Shown: in pieces, positions 1 to 9,432 of the stretch
Layout of the letters: each line of letters begins with the position of its first letter
Numbering within the stretch: position 1 is the first letter of the stretch
Assembly: GCF_964031165.1 (NCBI RefSeq)
Contig: NZ_OZ035011.1
Location: 982,001 to 1,046,000 of the forward strand
DNA from: Rickettsiella endosymbiont of Rhagonycha lignosa
GTDB taxonomy: Bacteria > Pseudomonadota > Gammaproteobacteria > Diplorickettsiales > Diplorickettsiaceae
Length of the DNA: 64,000 bases
Reading direction: 5' to 3'
Notes under the pieces: generated by a model
Databases searched by the model: none
Told to the model about the DNA's origin: nothing
The model's input: only the letters and a program-made list of their open reading frames with translations
Program-made: the position numbers and the translations under genes

Positions 1-702
1 ATCGCACGTATGGCCTCTCCTAGAATTATTCAAGAGATTATGCAAGCCGTCTCGATCCCGGTGATGGCAAAAGTACGTATTGGTCATTTTGTCGAAGCAC
101 AGCTATTACAATCATTATGTGTTGATTTTATCGACGAAAGCGAAGTACTCAGCATCGCCGATGACGAATGCCATATCGATAAACATGCCTTTGAAGTACC
201 CTTTGTTTGTGGATGTCGCAATCTAGGTGAAGCCTTAAGACGGATTGCTGAAGGCGCCGCCATGATTCGTACTAAAGGAGAAGCCGGCTCAGGAAACATT
301 CTCGAAGCGGTGCGTCACATGCGTGCAATCACACGTGAAATTAAACAACTGACTATTTTAAAAAAAGAAGAATTGTACGCTCAAGCGAAAATTTTAAATG
401 CCCCTCTAGAATTAATACTCTGGGTTGCTGAGGAAGGTAGATTACCAGTGCCTCACTTTTCTGCGGGAGGTGTCGCGACGCCGGCCGATGCCGCTTTATT
501 ACGTCAACTGGGTGCAGAAAGTGTTTTTGTCGGTTCAGGAATTTTTAAATCAGCCGATCCTGAAAAACGTGCCTGTGCAATTGTTCAAGCCACGACACAT
601 TTTGATAATCCGGATCTTTTGCTCAATGTTTCAAATGATCTAGCAGAAGGAATGAGTGGCTTTAACCTGAAGTCAGAAGAAGAAATCAGCAATTTGGTTT
701 AA
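1..702 (+). CDS. pdxS: Pyridoxal 5'-phosphate synthase, PdxS subunit (5' end outside window)
   Basis: PdxS (Pdx1) is the (beta/alpha)8-barrel subunit that builds pyridoxal 5'-phosphate from a pentose phosphate, a triose phosphate and ammonia. The frame is open from base 1, so the true start lies upstream. Visible family signatures are [14 protein letters not shown], which carries the Schiff-base lysine, [26 protein letters not shown], and the phosphate-binding C-terminal stretch [15 protein letters not shown] followed by VGSGIFKS. About 234 of the usual ~290 residues are present. The stop lies 2 bases before the start of pdxT, so the two synthase subunits are translated together. Identification is essentially certain. 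Confidence 0.97.
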   Translation: MARMASPRIIQEIMQAVSIPVMAKVRIGHFVEAQLLQSLCVDFIDESEVLSIADDECHIDKHAFEVPFVCGCRNLGEALRRIAEGAAMIRTKGEAGSGNILEAVRHMRAITREIKQLTILKKEELYAQAKILNAPLELILWVAEEGRLPVPHFSAGGVATPADAALLRQLGAESVFVGSGIFKSADPEKRACAIVQATTHFDNPDLLLNVSNDLAEGMSGFNLKSEEEISNLV

Positions 703-704
703 TT

Positions 705-1280
705 ATGCATATTGGGGTTTTAGCTCTACAAGGCGGCTTTCAAGCACATATCGACTGTTTAAATAAGCTCGGTGTGTTTTGTTCACGGGTACGTGATCGC
801 CGTGCAATGACTACCAGTGATGCATTAATTATACCGGGTGGAGAAAGCTCGGTATTGATCAAGTTGCTTAAACAACAGCAACTTTGGACCAGTCTTATAG
901 ATTATGACAAACCTATTTTAGGTATTTGCGCCGGAGCTATACTACTGGCTAAAACAGTATTATCGCCAACACAAGATAGCTTGGGTCGAATTAGTATTTG
1001 CGCGACTCGCAACGCCTACGGAAGGCAACTCGCATCGCAAGTGGTCAGCGGACAGTGCATGGTAAGAGATCTAGCAATGGAAATGGTTTTCATCCGCGCT
1101 CCTAAATTAACGCTCCTAAAAAACGCTGACATTAAAGTATTAGCAAAATATCATGATCAAATAGTTGCCGTACAAGAAAATAATGTTATCGCTGCTAGTT
1201 TTCACCCGGAACTAAGTCAAGATAATTATTTACATCGTTATTTTGTCCAGCAAGTAGCCTGCAGTACAGCAAAATCTTAA
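705..1280 (+). CDS. pdxT: Pyridoxal 5'-phosphate synthase, glutaminase subunit PdxT
   Basis: PdxT hydrolyses glutamine and passes ammonia to PdxS. The 191 residues match the family length. A class I amidotransferase triad is visible: Cys75 in GICAGAILLA, and His167/Glu169 in SFHPEL. The GGESSV loop near residue 46 is also typical. Translation starts 2 bases after the pdxS stop, and the pair probably forms one transcript that ends at the hairpin just downstream. Together with PdxS it gives de novo vitamin B6 synthesis by the DXP-independent route. An intracellular bacterium keeping this pathway probably cannot rely on the host for the cofactor (inference). Confidence 0.96.
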   Translation: MHIGVLALQGGFQAHIDCLNKLGVFCSRVRDRRAMTTSDALIIPGGESSVLIKLLKQQQLWTSLIDYDKPILGICAGAILLAKTVLSPTQDSLGRISICATRNAYGRQLASQVVSGQCMVRDLAMEMVFIRAPKLTLLKNADIKVLAKYHDQIVAVQENNVIAASFHPELSQDNYLHRYFVQQVACSTAKS

Positions 1281-1290
1281 ACTAAAACAG

Positions 1291-1323
1291 TAGATTGCCA
1301 CACGTATGCGCATGGCAATCTAT
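1291..1323. terminator. Bidirectional hairpin between convergent pdxT and the SPFH gene
   Basis: A perfect 10 bp stem (1291-1300 pairing with 1313-1322) with a 12 base loop lies in the 47 base gap between two convergent genes. A T-rich stretch follows on the plus strand and an AAAACA/TGTTTT stretch on the other side. Position and structure fit a shared, rather weak intrinsic terminator. Confidence 0.65.
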
Positions 1324-1327
1324 TTAA

Positions 1328-2242
1328 TTATTCCGAATTTTCAGCGTTTGCGACTAGATTTCCGGTAATAATACTTTCTTGAAGTTGCGCAGCAATTTCT
1401 TTTAAGCCGCCAGGCGAATGCGGTAACAAGATAGTCGTGCTTTTACTGTTAGCACCAATTTCTTTCAGTGTATCAAAATATTGTGTAATCAACGCCAAAT
1501 TCATGGTATCGGCTGCTGTCACTCCCGGAATAGCTTTTTGAAACTCACCGACAGATTGTTGTAAACCACAAATAATCGCTTTACGTTGATTAGCAATCCC
1601 CTCACCTTGTAAACGCTTACTTTCCGCTTCAGCTTCGGCTTGTTTAACTTTCAAAATCTTTTCTGCTTCTCCTTTAGCTTGTGCAGCGACTTGTAAACGT
1701 TGCTGTTCATTGATTTCATTCATGGCATGTTTCACTTTTTCATCGGGATCAATATTGGTGACCAACGCTTTCACAATTTCATAACCAAATTCTTGCATGG
1801 TGCCAGTTAATTCATTTTTTACGGCATTTGCGATACTATCTTTCTTTTCGAAGACTGCATCTAAACTCATGGTTGGAACTTCAGCACGTACCAAATCCAA
1901 AACATAAGCGGTGATTTGTTCTCTGGCATTTTCTAGTTTATAGAACGCATCATAGACGCGGTCTTCTTTAATTCGGTATTGAACAGAAACCTGAATTTTG
2001 ACGATCACATTGTCTTGAGTTTTGGTATCTAAGGTAACATCTAAAGGATAGATTCTCAGCGAAATTGCACCGGCTATGCGTTCGATGAAAGGAATTTTGA
2101 AATTTAAACCGGCATGCGCACAACGTGTATATTTCCCAAAACGTTCAATCAGATCAACAGATTGTTGACTGACGGTGAAAAAGCTCTTAAATAGCAAGAT
2201 TGCAATCGGTACGATGAGAATGAGTAGCAATGATAGGGACAT
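1328..2242 (-). CDS. SPFH/band 7 (stomatin-prohibitin type) membrane protein
   Basis: The 304 residue product has one N-terminal membrane segment (about residues 3-21), then a band 7 domain (FFTVSQQSVDLIERFGKYTRCAHAGLNFKIPF, then the LDVTLDTKTQDNV core), then an Ala/Glu/Lys-rich helical segment around residues 170-220 that fits oligomerisation. Length and order match the QmcA/stomatin group, which forms ring oligomers at the inner membrane and often partners with membrane proteases. No NfeD-type protease partner is adjacent. It converges on pdxT and is preceded on its own strand by the gene at 2288-3730. The family is clear; the precise role is not. Confidence 0.85.
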   Translation of the reverse strand: MSLSLLLILIVPIAILLFKSFFTVSQQSVDLIERFGKYTRCAHAGLNFKIPFIERIAGAISLRIYPLDVTLDTKTQDNVIVKIQVSVQYRIKEDRVYDAFYKLENAREQITAYVLDLVRAEVPTMSLDAVFEKKDSIANAVKNELTGTMQEFGYEIVKALVTNIDPDEKVKHAMNEINEQQRLQVAAQAKGEAEKILKVKQAEAEAESKRLQGEGIANQRKAIICGLQQSVGEFQKAIPGVTAADTMNLALITQYFDTLKEIGANSKSTTILLPHSPGGLKEIAAQLQESIITGNLVANAENSE

Positions 2243-2287
2243 GGTAATATCTCTGGTTAAAATTTAACCTTATAGTATCACGAATAC

Positions 2288-3730
2288 TCATCCAGCCACT
2301 AAAATGCATGGGCTCATCCTTACTTCCGAAAAGACTTGCAAACGAGTTTCCGTATTTAATTCATGCTGTTCTAATTCACTAACTTTCTGACAGGCATTGT
2401 GGATATCTTCACAATCTCCCATTTTTCTCCAAAATGACTGTCGAAATAATTGCGAGTTGTTGGCTAAATCCTTTTTTTCGACCATATCTCGCGTTTGGAG
2501 TATTTCTTGTAAAATCGTTTCAATATTTGCCATTAAAGTTTTAAGATTTATTTTAGGAATTAACGTTTTATCATTTTCCTTTAATTGTAGACAATCTTCC
2601 TTTAAAGCTTCACTTACTCCATTAAATAATAATTTATTTTTCTCATCATCATCAGTTAAAAGTGTATTAGCTTCTTGTTTTAACTCTTCAATCTTTTTTT
2701 GTGTTTTTTCACGTTCTGAAAAAAAATTAAGCCGTGAAGAGGAACTTTTTAATTTAATCTGTTGCTGGAAGATTTTTACAATAATTTCTTTTAACAGAAA
2801 AATACGATTACCTTCAGGGTCGTTATTTTTAAGTCTGGCAATACGACATTTTCTGTAATAATAATTATTACTTGCATCATCGAAGAATGAATTTTGTTGA
2901 GGTAATTGCGCAACTAAAGGCTCTGGCACACTGCTCCCTTTTACATAGTAATAGATAGCCTTTACCACATCGATTATTAAAAAAATGCTCGCGAGTGCTA
3001 CCATGACCCCAAACCAAGGTCCGCTCACTAAACCTAGGCTCAATAAGCTTAAAACAACTGTTATGGGCACTGCGACTATTAATATCTCACGATGTTTCTT
3101 GAGGTTATTTTCGTATTGTTTTTTTAGCCAAACTTGATCGAGAGCATTATTAGCGTTTTTATAATGAATAAAACTAAAACCTAAAGTAAAAAAGCTAATG
3201 GCAAGTTTCGACAAACTATAAATAAGAAAAAAAATTTTGATGTTATGGTAAAGAGCTAGATTTAAGAATGCTACGCCATGCGCCAGCATCACAATCATGA
3301 AAGCCAGCATCAACAAGGAAATTAATACTTTAAAAACAGCATATAAAAGTTTGGTTACTTCAACTAGATTTTTATTATCTTGATCAGAAAAATAATCAAT
3401 GATCGTTAAAAAAGCTCTAAAAAAATGGAGGAAATATAAAAAAATATATAAGCCTTCAAATGCCCCTAAATAAGCACCCTGCAAAATAGCTTTAAGCCAT
3501 TCATCAATTTTATTTTCCTTAAGCCAATTTTTGGTAATACTGCCGAGCCGTTTTAACACGAGCAGGATCAGCCGCCAAAGAGAAATGGAAGCGATAGATC
3601 GATACCATTCTTGCAGCTGAAACAAGATAGCTCTGTTTAAACGCCGCAATTTTTCTAAAGCTAAATACGCTTCAAATTGGGCAATCTCAAATTCTAAAAG
3701 AAACCATTCGCTAAGCACAGTAATAGGCAT
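2288..3730 (-). CDS. Unknown polytopic membrane protein, paralogue of the product at 4619-6070
   Basis: I do not recognise this 480 residue protein. Its N-terminal two thirds carry about five to six hydrophobic segments (roughly residues 90-275). The C-terminal third is soluble, charged and probably helical. It is clearly related to the 483 residue product at 4619-6070. The shared blocks are YFSDQDNKNLVEVTKLLYAVFKV against YFSKTKNKNLGDTFKLLFAVFKV, and FWRKMGDCEDI against FWKKVGACEAI near both C-termini. No enzyme motif is visible. Duplicated, lineage-specific membrane proteins in a Dot/Icm-bearing bacterium may be effectors or envelope proteins, but nothing here decides that. The ATG start is the first in frame. 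Confidence 0.75.
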   Translation of the reverse strand: MPITVLSEWFLLEFEIAQFEAYLALEKLRRLNRAILFQLQEWYRSIASISLWRLILLVLKRLGSITKNWLKENKIDEWLKAILQGAYLGAFEGLYIFLYFLHFFRAFLTIIDYFSDQDNKNLVEVTKLLYAVFKVLISLLMLAFMIVMLAHGVAFLNLALYHNIKIFFLIYSLSKLAISFFTLGFSFIHYKNANNALDQVWLKKQYENNLKKHREILIVAVPITVVLSLLSLGLVSGPWFGVMVALASIFLIIDVVKAIYYYVKGSSVPEPLVAQLPQQNSFFDDASNNYYYRKCRIARLKNNDPEGNRIFLLKEIIVKIFQQQIKLKSSSSRLNFFSEREKTQKKIEELKQEANTLLTDDDEKNKLLFNGVSEALKEDCLQLKENDKTLIPKINLKTLMANIETILQEILQTRDMVEKKDLANNSQLFRQSFWRKMGDCEDIHNACQKVSELEQHELNTETRLQVFSEVRMSPCILVAG

Positions 3731-3887
3731 AATCTACTCTATGACATGTTTCTTAATGACATACCTGAGGGTATGAAGCGGCTCATTATAGTTAAGTTTC
3801 CTTTTACTATCCTTAAGTATCTTGCATTTGTTGATACTCGCCCAGGGCAATTTCAGAAATTCCCTTAATGTTTTCTTAATATTAAAT

Positions 3888-3922
3888 AAGTATTATTATC
3901 AATTAAATTGATAATAATACTT
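3888..3922. other. Perfect 35 base palindrome in a 320 base divergent intergenic region
   Basis: The gap 3731-4050 separates divergently transcribed genes. Its one striking element is a perfect inverted repeat of 17 base arms around a single central base, starting AAGTATTATTATCAATT. It cannot terminate either flanking gene, because both are transcribed away from it, so an operator or a cruciform/RNA hairpin in a leader is more likely. The rest of the gap is AT-rich with no convincing gene. Confidence 0.6.
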
Positions 3923-4050
3923 GTGTACTTAATGCTTTATCTCTAGCGAGAAACATTTAAATTCGCTAGATCGGCTAAAAATGGCGTCTTCACAACAAAT
4001 CTAATAATTAGTTATTTAAATAAACACTTATTTTTTTTCTGAGATAAATT

Positions 4051-4512
4051 GTGCCTACTAGAAAATTGAATACTGAAAATCTTGCAAACAGAATACAGAA
4101 GCCAGAAGATGTCTATCCATTTATTATAGACTGCGGCCTTGATAAAAAAGGAAATATGCTTATCTATGAACTACAACCACTTGTTTGTTCGGGGTTAGGA
4201 GGGATCGACTCAAGGCGCATACCAGCTTTTAAAAAAGCATTTCCTGGTCTTTCCTTTACACTAGATTATAAAGGTATTCAATATCCTCCTGAAGAATCCG
4301 CTGTGACAAAAGGGTTTTTCTCGGATATACCTCCTCGAGAAAACTCTAAATATGAGAATGTTAAAATCCCCAAATTTTATATAAAGATTACACTTCCCAA
4401 TAGATTACCTGTTTATCAAATCCTTATGGAAACACTTATGGATACAAAGGCTGAGATTACAAGAGAATTAACTTCAGAGAAGGCGGTGGTAGATTTAAGT
4501 CTTAAGTTGTGA
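4051..4512 (+). CDS. Unknown 153 residue protein
   Basis: No family is recognised. The proposed start is GTG at 4051, preceded by a GAGA at 4041 with reasonable spacing; no ATG lies near. The product is soluble and of mixed charge, without signal peptide or membrane segment. A PPEESAV stretch and a SDIPPRENSKYENVKIPKFYI stretch fall mid-protein. It sits alone on the plus strand between the two paralogous membrane protein genes, so the three may have moved together. Codon use looks like that of its neighbours. It is probably a real gene because the frame is long for this AT content, but its function is open. Confidence 0.6.
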   Translation: MPTRKLNTENLANRIQKPEDVYPFIIDCGLDKKGNMLIYELQPLVCSGLGGIDSRRIPAFKKAFPGLSFTLDYKGIQYPPEESAVTKGFFSDIPPRENSKYENVKIPKFYIKITLPNRLPVYQILMETLMDTKAEITRELTSEKAVVDLSLKL

Positions 4513-4618
4513 CGTTTTAAAAATGAATATAACCTACTAAGTAGCTATTCAGTAAATTTTCTTTGCAATAATCGTCTGTTTCCAGGGTTGATTTAGCAAG
4601 ATTCAATTTTAAATAAAC

Positions 4619-6070
4619 TTACATAAACCCTACTAAAGAATTGGAATTTAAATGGGTTTCTATCTCACGTGACGCCTGCAATGCCTGTGAGATCGCTTCG
4701 CAGGCACCGACCTTTTTCCAAAAAGATTGATAAAATGCTTTGGGTTTAACAATTTCTGCCTGTTGAACCCGTTTTTCCTGCTCAGCTAAACCCACTAAGT
4801 GACCTAAGATTTTTTGTAGTTCAAGATCGCCTAAAACTTCAGCCCTGTTATTTGCAAACAAATCACTGCTGGCGAGAATAAGCTCGATTAAATCTTGAAG
4901 ATTATCCGTATTTAAAGCCCAAGCTAATTCATGCAGTAAACATTCTTCTTTGATCTCGGAGGTTTTTTCGAGTGAAAAAAATCGACTCACTATGCCTAAT
5001 TTTGCAATTTTTGCTCTTTCATTTCTTGAGTCTAGTATTTTTAGTAAAGTTAATTTTACCAATAGTTTTTTATTGGTTTTAATGACATCCTCAACACACG
5101 GCAGCTTTTCCGAAACCTGTGTCTGTAAATATAATGCCGGGAACAAGGTATCGTAATAATCTCGTCTCGTTTTCACGAGGGCACTATTTAATTGTTCCTC
5201 ATCAAGATTAGCCGGTTCAGGATCCGCTATATAAACCCCATAAAAATAATAATAAATAGTTAATAAGACATCTTGTGTGCAGAGTAATATCAACGCACTA
5301 ATAACCGCTGCGACACCTAAACTCGGCGCCGTAGCAATGACAAGCAAAATGACTAAATTTAGACCGAACAACAATAAAAATTTTTTTATGGTTGTAATCG
5401 TATCCCTTTTTGTCCATGCATTTTCGCTAGCTGTCCGCTTATTTTGAGCAATTCTATAGCTGAAATAACATACGCTAGCGAGTACGGCCAGGCAAATCAA
5501 CACATCACCTAACAACAGCAACGGGTTAGTCCATATTAAAATGCTAGCACCCGCGTTAAATAGGCAGGTTAATAATATAAACAATAGGCCGCCACTGAGC
5601 AGACTAACATGCTTGGTGATATTATCGCGATAATGTGCTCGTCTCCACTGCTGTTCGAGGCAATTTTTATCGATTTTTAAGTAGGAAACCGAGCTGATGC
5701 ACAAAACAATTGAACTATGAATAAGCTTCAGAATACTGTAGGCAAAAAACGCGCTTAATAACACCGCTGGTAAAGAAACAAGACCCCATCCAAGTAAAAT
5801 TAAGGCAATGATGGCTATTGATACTTTAAATACCGCAAATAGCAGCTTAAATGTGTCGCCTAAATTTTTATTTTTAGTTTTGCTAAAATAGCTATATATT
5901 CTCAACCCTGCTCTTGTCAGGTGTAAAATATAAAGGCTAAAAGTAAATGGAAGAGGAAGTTTAGTCAGGTATTTAGCGATAGTTTCGAGGCGTTTCAAGA
6001 CGAACGACATGGCCCGCCAAAACTCAGTGGTAGTGATGTGTTTCTTTATGCTAGAAACAATCATGGGCAT
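4619..6070 (-). CDS. Unknown polytopic membrane protein, paralogue of the product at 2288-3730
   Basis: The 483 residue product has about six hydrophobic segments between residues 40 and 290, then a soluble Leu/Glu/Lys-rich C-terminal region. It aligns along its length with the protein at 2288-3730: NKNLGDTFKLLFAVFKV, a Leu-Glu-Gln-Gln-Trp/Asp-Gln-Val-Trp-Leu position after the fourth segment, and FYQSFWKKVGACEAISQAL near the C-terminus. The copies are divergent (I estimate below 35% identity), so the duplication is old. No catalytic motif was seen. The first ATG is used; the next in-frame ones would remove the first membrane-proximal helix. Confidence 0.75.
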   Translation of the reverse strand: MPMIVSSIKKHITTTEFWRAMSFVLKRLETIAKYLTKLPLPFTFSLYILHLTRAGLRIYSYFSKTKNKNLGDTFKLLFAVFKVSIAIIALILLGWGLVSLPAVLLSAFFAYSILKLIHSSIVLCISSVSYLKIDKNCLEQQWRRAHYRDNITKHVSLLSGGLLFILLTCLFNAGASILIWTNPLLLLGDVLICLAVLASVCYFSYRIAQNKRTASENAWTKRDTITTIKKFLLLFGLNLVILLVIATAPSLGVAAVISALILLCTQDVLLTIYYYFYGVYIADPEPANLDEEQLNSALVKTRRDYYDTLFPALYLQTQVSEKLPCVEDVIKTNKKLLVKLTLLKILDSRNERAKIAKLGIVSRFFSLEKTSEIKEECLLHELAWALNTDNLQDLIELILASSDLFANNRAEVLGDLELQKILGHLVGLAEQEKRVQQAEIVKPKAFYQSFWKKVGACEAISQALQASREIETHLNSNSLVGFM

Positions 6071-6216
6071 TAAGCTTATTTACCCCCTAAAAGGAAGGCC
6101 GGCATTATACTAAATTTTTTTAAAAATTTCTTGTTAAATATTAAAAATTTTTTATTTATTTCATATTTTTTCCTAAAAGCTTGTTAAACTAGAAAGAATC
6201 TTATTAAAATACGCAC

Positions 6217-7455
6217 ATGTCACTTATTTCTCCGACTCCTTTATTTGATAGTTTAAAATTTATCGATCCAAAAAATAGTCTTAAACATTTTCCGGTGTTG
6301 ACACATGATAAGCCTTATGCCGGCCAAGATTATTCTCAAGCCTTACAGTTTCTATATAGTTATCGTGGCAGCGAGGCCACATTTAATGCGTATCGACGTG
6401 AAATTGAACGTTTACTACAATGGAGCTGGTTTGTTTTAGGAAAATCGATTAAAGAATTGCGCCGCGACGACTTTGAATCCTTTATAGAATTCTGTCAACA
6501 ACCTCCTAAACATTGGATCGGCGTTAAAACCATAGCCCGTTATTTCACACATCAAGGCCAGAGAACTCCGCACCCTGATTGGCGACCCTTTGTCGCTACC
6601 ATTAATAAAATGGCCAGTCAGCAAGGCATCATGCCGGATATAAAAAAATATGCCTTATCCCAAAAAGCCTTACAAGCAATTTTTGCAGTATGCGGAAGTT
6701 TTTATAATTATCTGATTCAAGAAGACTATATTCATTTCAATCCAGTCGCACAGATTCGACAAAAAAGTAAATTCATACGACAACAAAAAAGTAATCATCA
6801 AGTACGTCGCTTAAGTGAATTACAATGGTCCTATGTGATAGAAACCGCAGAAATGCTCTTTGCACAAAAACCGGATCTGCATAATAGAACCTTATTTATT
6901 ATGAAAGCTTTGTATGGCATGTATCTACGGATTTCTGAACTCGCCGCTAGCGCACGCTGGGAACCGCAGATGGGTCATTTTCAAAAAGATGCCGATGGTA
7001 ATTGGTGGTTTTTAACGGTCGGCAAAGGAAATAAAGAACGTTTAATTAGCGTCAGCGACGATATGTTAAATGCATTAAAACGTTACCGTGAAAGTTTAGG
7101 CCTGATGAGTTTACCAAGCCGCGGTGAAACCACGCCTTTAATTAGTAAAGCCCATGGTCAAGCTGCAATACATAGTACTCGACAAATTCGCTGTATCGTC
7201 CAAACTTGTTTTGATGAAGCTTTTGCGCGTATGGTTAAAGACGGTCTCAAAGACGAAGCAATAGAATTAAAAACCGCAACTGTACATTGGTTACGTCACA
7301 CGGGGATTTCCGAAGATGTCAAACATCGCCCTCGTGAACATGTACGTGATGATGCGGGTCATAGCTCTAGTGCGATTACTGATCAATATATCGATGTCGA
7401 AATGCGTGCGCGCCATGCGTCCGCTAAGAAGAAAAAATTAGATCCTCTCGCTTGA
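6217..7455 (+). CDS. Tyrosine recombinase (phage-type integrase)
   Basis: This 412 residue site-specific recombinase has an N-terminal core-binding domain (about 40-190) and a C-terminal catalytic domain. All key positions are visible: Arg238 in YLRISEL, a Lys near 273 in GKGNKER, His357-x-x-Arg360 in HWLRHT, His382 in GHSS and the nucleophile Tyr391 in DQYID. It is longer than XerC/XerD (~300 residues), and the N-terminal domain resembles plasmid or island integrases. It stands alone: no tRNA or other phage gene lies next to it, and a repeat copy begins at its stop codon. It could be a relic of a lost island or a domesticated recombinase. Confidence 0.88.
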   Translation: MSLISPTPLFDSLKFIDPKNSLKHFPVLTHDKPYAGQDYSQALQFLYSYRGSEATFNAYRREIERLLQWSWFVLGKSIKELRRDDFESFIEFCQQPPKHWIGVKTIARYFTHQGQRTPHPDWRPFVATINKMASQQGIMPDIKKYALSQKALQAIFAVCGSFYNYLIQEDYIHFNPVAQIRQKSKFIRQQKSNHQVRRLSELQWSYVIETAEMLFAQKPDLHNRTLFIMKALYGMYLRISELAASARWEPQMGHFQKDADGNWWFLTVGKGNKERLISVSDDMLNALKRYRESLGLMSLPSRGETTPLISKAHGQAAIHSTRQIRCIVQTCFDEAFARMVKDGLKDEAIELKTATVHWLRHTGISEDVKHRPREHVRDDAGHSSSAITDQYIDVEMRARHASAKKKKLDPLA

Positions 7456-7580
7456 TACTCTTCGCACTGGAATTTTTTCCTGCGTTGCCGCTCAATTCGC
7501 AATCCTCATGTATAGAAAATACACTCCGGTTGCTTCATCATCGCGGCGCCTTGCCAAAAATCCCATTACTGTGAGTATAA
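7454..7580 (-). repeat. Dispersed ~123 bp repeat, copy 1
   Basis: A near full-length copy in reverse orientation fills the gap between the convergent integrase and hemF genes. It shares the terminal blocks GTGAGTATA and GATACTCTTCGCACT and the core GTTGCCGCTCAATTCGCA with the copies at 11700, 20513, 40791, 44472 and 48997. It carries no transposase. Confidence 0.9.
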
Positions 7581-7596
7581 TTTTTCTCTCAATGAA

Positions 7597-8514
7597 TCAC
7601 GCCAGCCAATCTCTAGCGGCCAAAAATTTTTCAGTTAATTTCGCTTCATTAGAGCCAGGCTCGGGCTGCCAATTATATTGCCAAGTCGCTTGAGGCGGCA
7701 ATGAGGTCAATATTGATTCTACACGCCCGCCACTTTGTAAACCAAATAAAGTCCCGCGATCATAAATCAGATTAAACTCTACATAGCGACTGCGTCGATA
7801 TGCTTGAAATTGACGTTCGCGCTCGCCATAAGCAGTGTCTTTACGCAGTTTGAGTATCGGAAGATAGGCTAATAAAAAATGATCACCGACACTTTTAATA
7901 AACTCAAAACATTGCTTAAAATCCCATTGATTGAGATCATCAAAAAATAGTCCACCAATACCGCGTGCCTCTTGCCGATGCTTTAAATAAAAATAATCAT
8001 CACAATTTTTTTTGTATTGCGGGTAAAGTTCTAAACCAAAGGGATCACAGCTTTGTTTAGCAATAAGATGCCAATGGCGACAATCTTCTAAAAAGGGATA
8101 ATACGGTGTCAAATCAAAACCACCGCCAAACCACCATTGTGCAGCTTGCTGATCAGTGTCTGACACTGTAATAAATCGCAAATTCATATGTACGGTGGGC
8201 ACATAAGGATTGCGTGGATGGAGAACTAGAGAAATTCCGGTTGCTTGAAATGCAGCAGCTGTTAGAGCAGGATGACGTTGGCTGGCACTAGGAGGTAAAG
8301 CCTCACCAAAGACATGCGAAAAATTAACAGCGCCGCGTTCGATCACCGCTCCTTCACTCAAAACACAGGTTTTTCCGCCCCCACCTTCGTTACGTATCCA
8401 ATCATCAATCAAAAATTTTTCTTGTTGCTCTTCATTTTCTAAACTCAAACAAATTTTAGTTTGCAATGCGAGTAAATAATCTTTGATAGTCGGAATAATT
8501 ACGTCATAATTCAT
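7597..8514 (-). CDS. hemF: Oxygen-dependent coproporphyrinogen III oxidase
   Basis: HemF converts coproporphyrinogen III to protoporphyrinogen IX with oxygen, the antepenultimate step of haem synthesis, in the cytoplasm. The 305 residues match the family. Signatures are the [14 protein letters not shown] block, [36 protein letters not shown] and the C-terminal [12 protein letters not shown]. The gene is divergent from hemJ, which acts on its product, with a 52 base gap between the two starts that may hold a shared control region. HemA, the first enzyme of the pathway, is encoded at 29398-30636. Use of the oxygen-requiring isozyme implies haem synthesis under aerobic conditions. Confidence 0.96.
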   Translation of the reverse strand: MNYDVIIPTIKDYLLALQTKICLSLENEEQQEKFLIDDWIRNEGGGGKTCVLSEGAVIERGAVNFSHVFGEALPPSASQRHPALTAAAFQATGISLVLHPRNPYVPTVHMNLRFITVSDTDQQAAQWWFGGGFDLTPYYPFLEDCRHWHLIAKQSCDPFGLELYPQYKKNCDDYFYLKHRQEARGIGGLFFDDLNQWDFKQCFEFIKSVGDHFLLAYLPILKLRKDTAYGERERQFQAYRRSRYVEFNLIYDRGTLFGLQSGGRVESILTSLPPQATWQYNWQPEPGSNEAKLTEKFLAARDWLA

Positions 8515-8566
8515 AATAAAGTTTTTTAGTTAAAATTAAATCATCAATAAAAACTTGGAGCACTAC

Positions 8567-8995
8567 ATGCCTTGGATTAAAGCATTGCATATTATCGCCA
8601 TGGTTGCTTGGTTTGCTGGTTTATTTTATTTACCGCGCTTATTTGTTTACCATGCTGATGCCAAAGATAGGATCAGTATTGAACGCTTTAAGATTATGGA
8701 ACATCGTCTTTACTATTATATTATGGTACCAGCGGCTTTATTAACTCTTTTATTTGGATTAATTTTATTTAGCTATTCCGTTAACTATTATGCTAGCGCG
8801 ACTTGGATGCAACTAAAATTAGCTTTAGTGGCCATATTAATCCTATTTCACCTCTATTGTGGAAAATGCTTACGCGATTTTAAGCTTGAAAATAATCAAC
8901 ACTCCAGCCTTTTTTATCGTTGGCTGAATGAGTTTCCCACCTTATTGCTGATTGCCATCGTCATCGTCGCTGAGGTACACCCTTTTGGTTTATAA
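8567..8995 (+). CDS. hemJ: Protoporphyrinogen IX oxidase HemJ
   Basis: HemJ oxidises protoporphyrinogen IX to protoporphyrin IX in the membrane. The 142 residue product has four hydrophobic helices and the family start PWIKALHIIAMVAWFAGLFYLPRLFVYH, with the conserved His8 and Arg24. I place the start at ATG 8567 because a TTGGAG Shine-Dalgarno lies at 8555-8560. A TTG at 8555 in the same frame would put the start inside that signal. The stop codon overlaps the end of the convergent rubredoxin gene by 6 bases. Pairing with hemF on the other side gives two consecutive steps of haem synthesis. Confidence 0.9.
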   Translation: MPWIKALHIIAMVAWFAGLFYLPRLFVYHADAKDRISIERFKIMEHRLYYYIMVPAALLTLLFGLILFSYSVNYYASATWMQLKLALVAILILFHLYCGKCLRDFKLENNQHSSLFYRWLNEFPTLLLIAIVIVAEVHPFGL

Positions 8996-9175
8996 CTCTA
9001 CCATCTCAAAATCTTCTTTCATCGCACCACATTCAGGACAACGCCAGGTTAGAGGGACATCCTCCCAACGGGTTCCAGGTAGAATACCATCTTCTTCCCA
9101 ACCTTTCTCCTCATCATAAACGTAACCACAAAGTAAACACATATATTTTCTAAAAACTTTTGCGTCTGCTGTCAT
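8990..9175 (-). CDS. Rubredoxin
   Basis: This 61 residue iron protein has the two Cys-x2-Cys-Gly knuckles that bind a single Fe: Cys13/Cys16 (CLLCGY) and Cys46/Cys49 (CPECGA). The VYDEEKGWEEDGILPGTRWEDVPLTW middle is classic rubredoxin. It acts as a one-electron carrier; the partner reductase is not in the window. Its last codons overlap the convergent hemJ by 6 bases. About 260 bases upstream separate it from ftsY. I saw no gene there, only a possible promoter region. Confidence 0.95.
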   Translation of the reverse strand: MTADAKVFRKYMCLLCGYVYDEEKGWEEDGILPGTRWEDVPLTWRCPECGAMKEDFEMVEL

Positions 9176-9432
9176 TTTTCCACTCTTTATAAATTAACTT
9201 ATTGAACTTTATTATTCGACTTGTTTGAGCTTTGAATATAAAGAAATTATTCTTTTTTAGCAAAGTTTTTAAGCGGTTTTACCCCATAAGTTCCATTTTC
9301 AGCCAAATCCACAGCTTCTATTGCAGATCTCGGCTATTCGCAGCGGTCTAGAAAAGAATGAGAAGGGTCGTAATATTTTGTTAGAAAAACAGTGCTCGCA
9401 CAAGGGCGGCTGCTAGTGTAATTTTTTAGAGC

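Noticed and set aside
2397..2858. Plus-strand frame of 153 codons
   Set aside because: It is antisense to the C-terminal part of the 2288-3730 gene, Ser/Phe-rich, without ribosome site.
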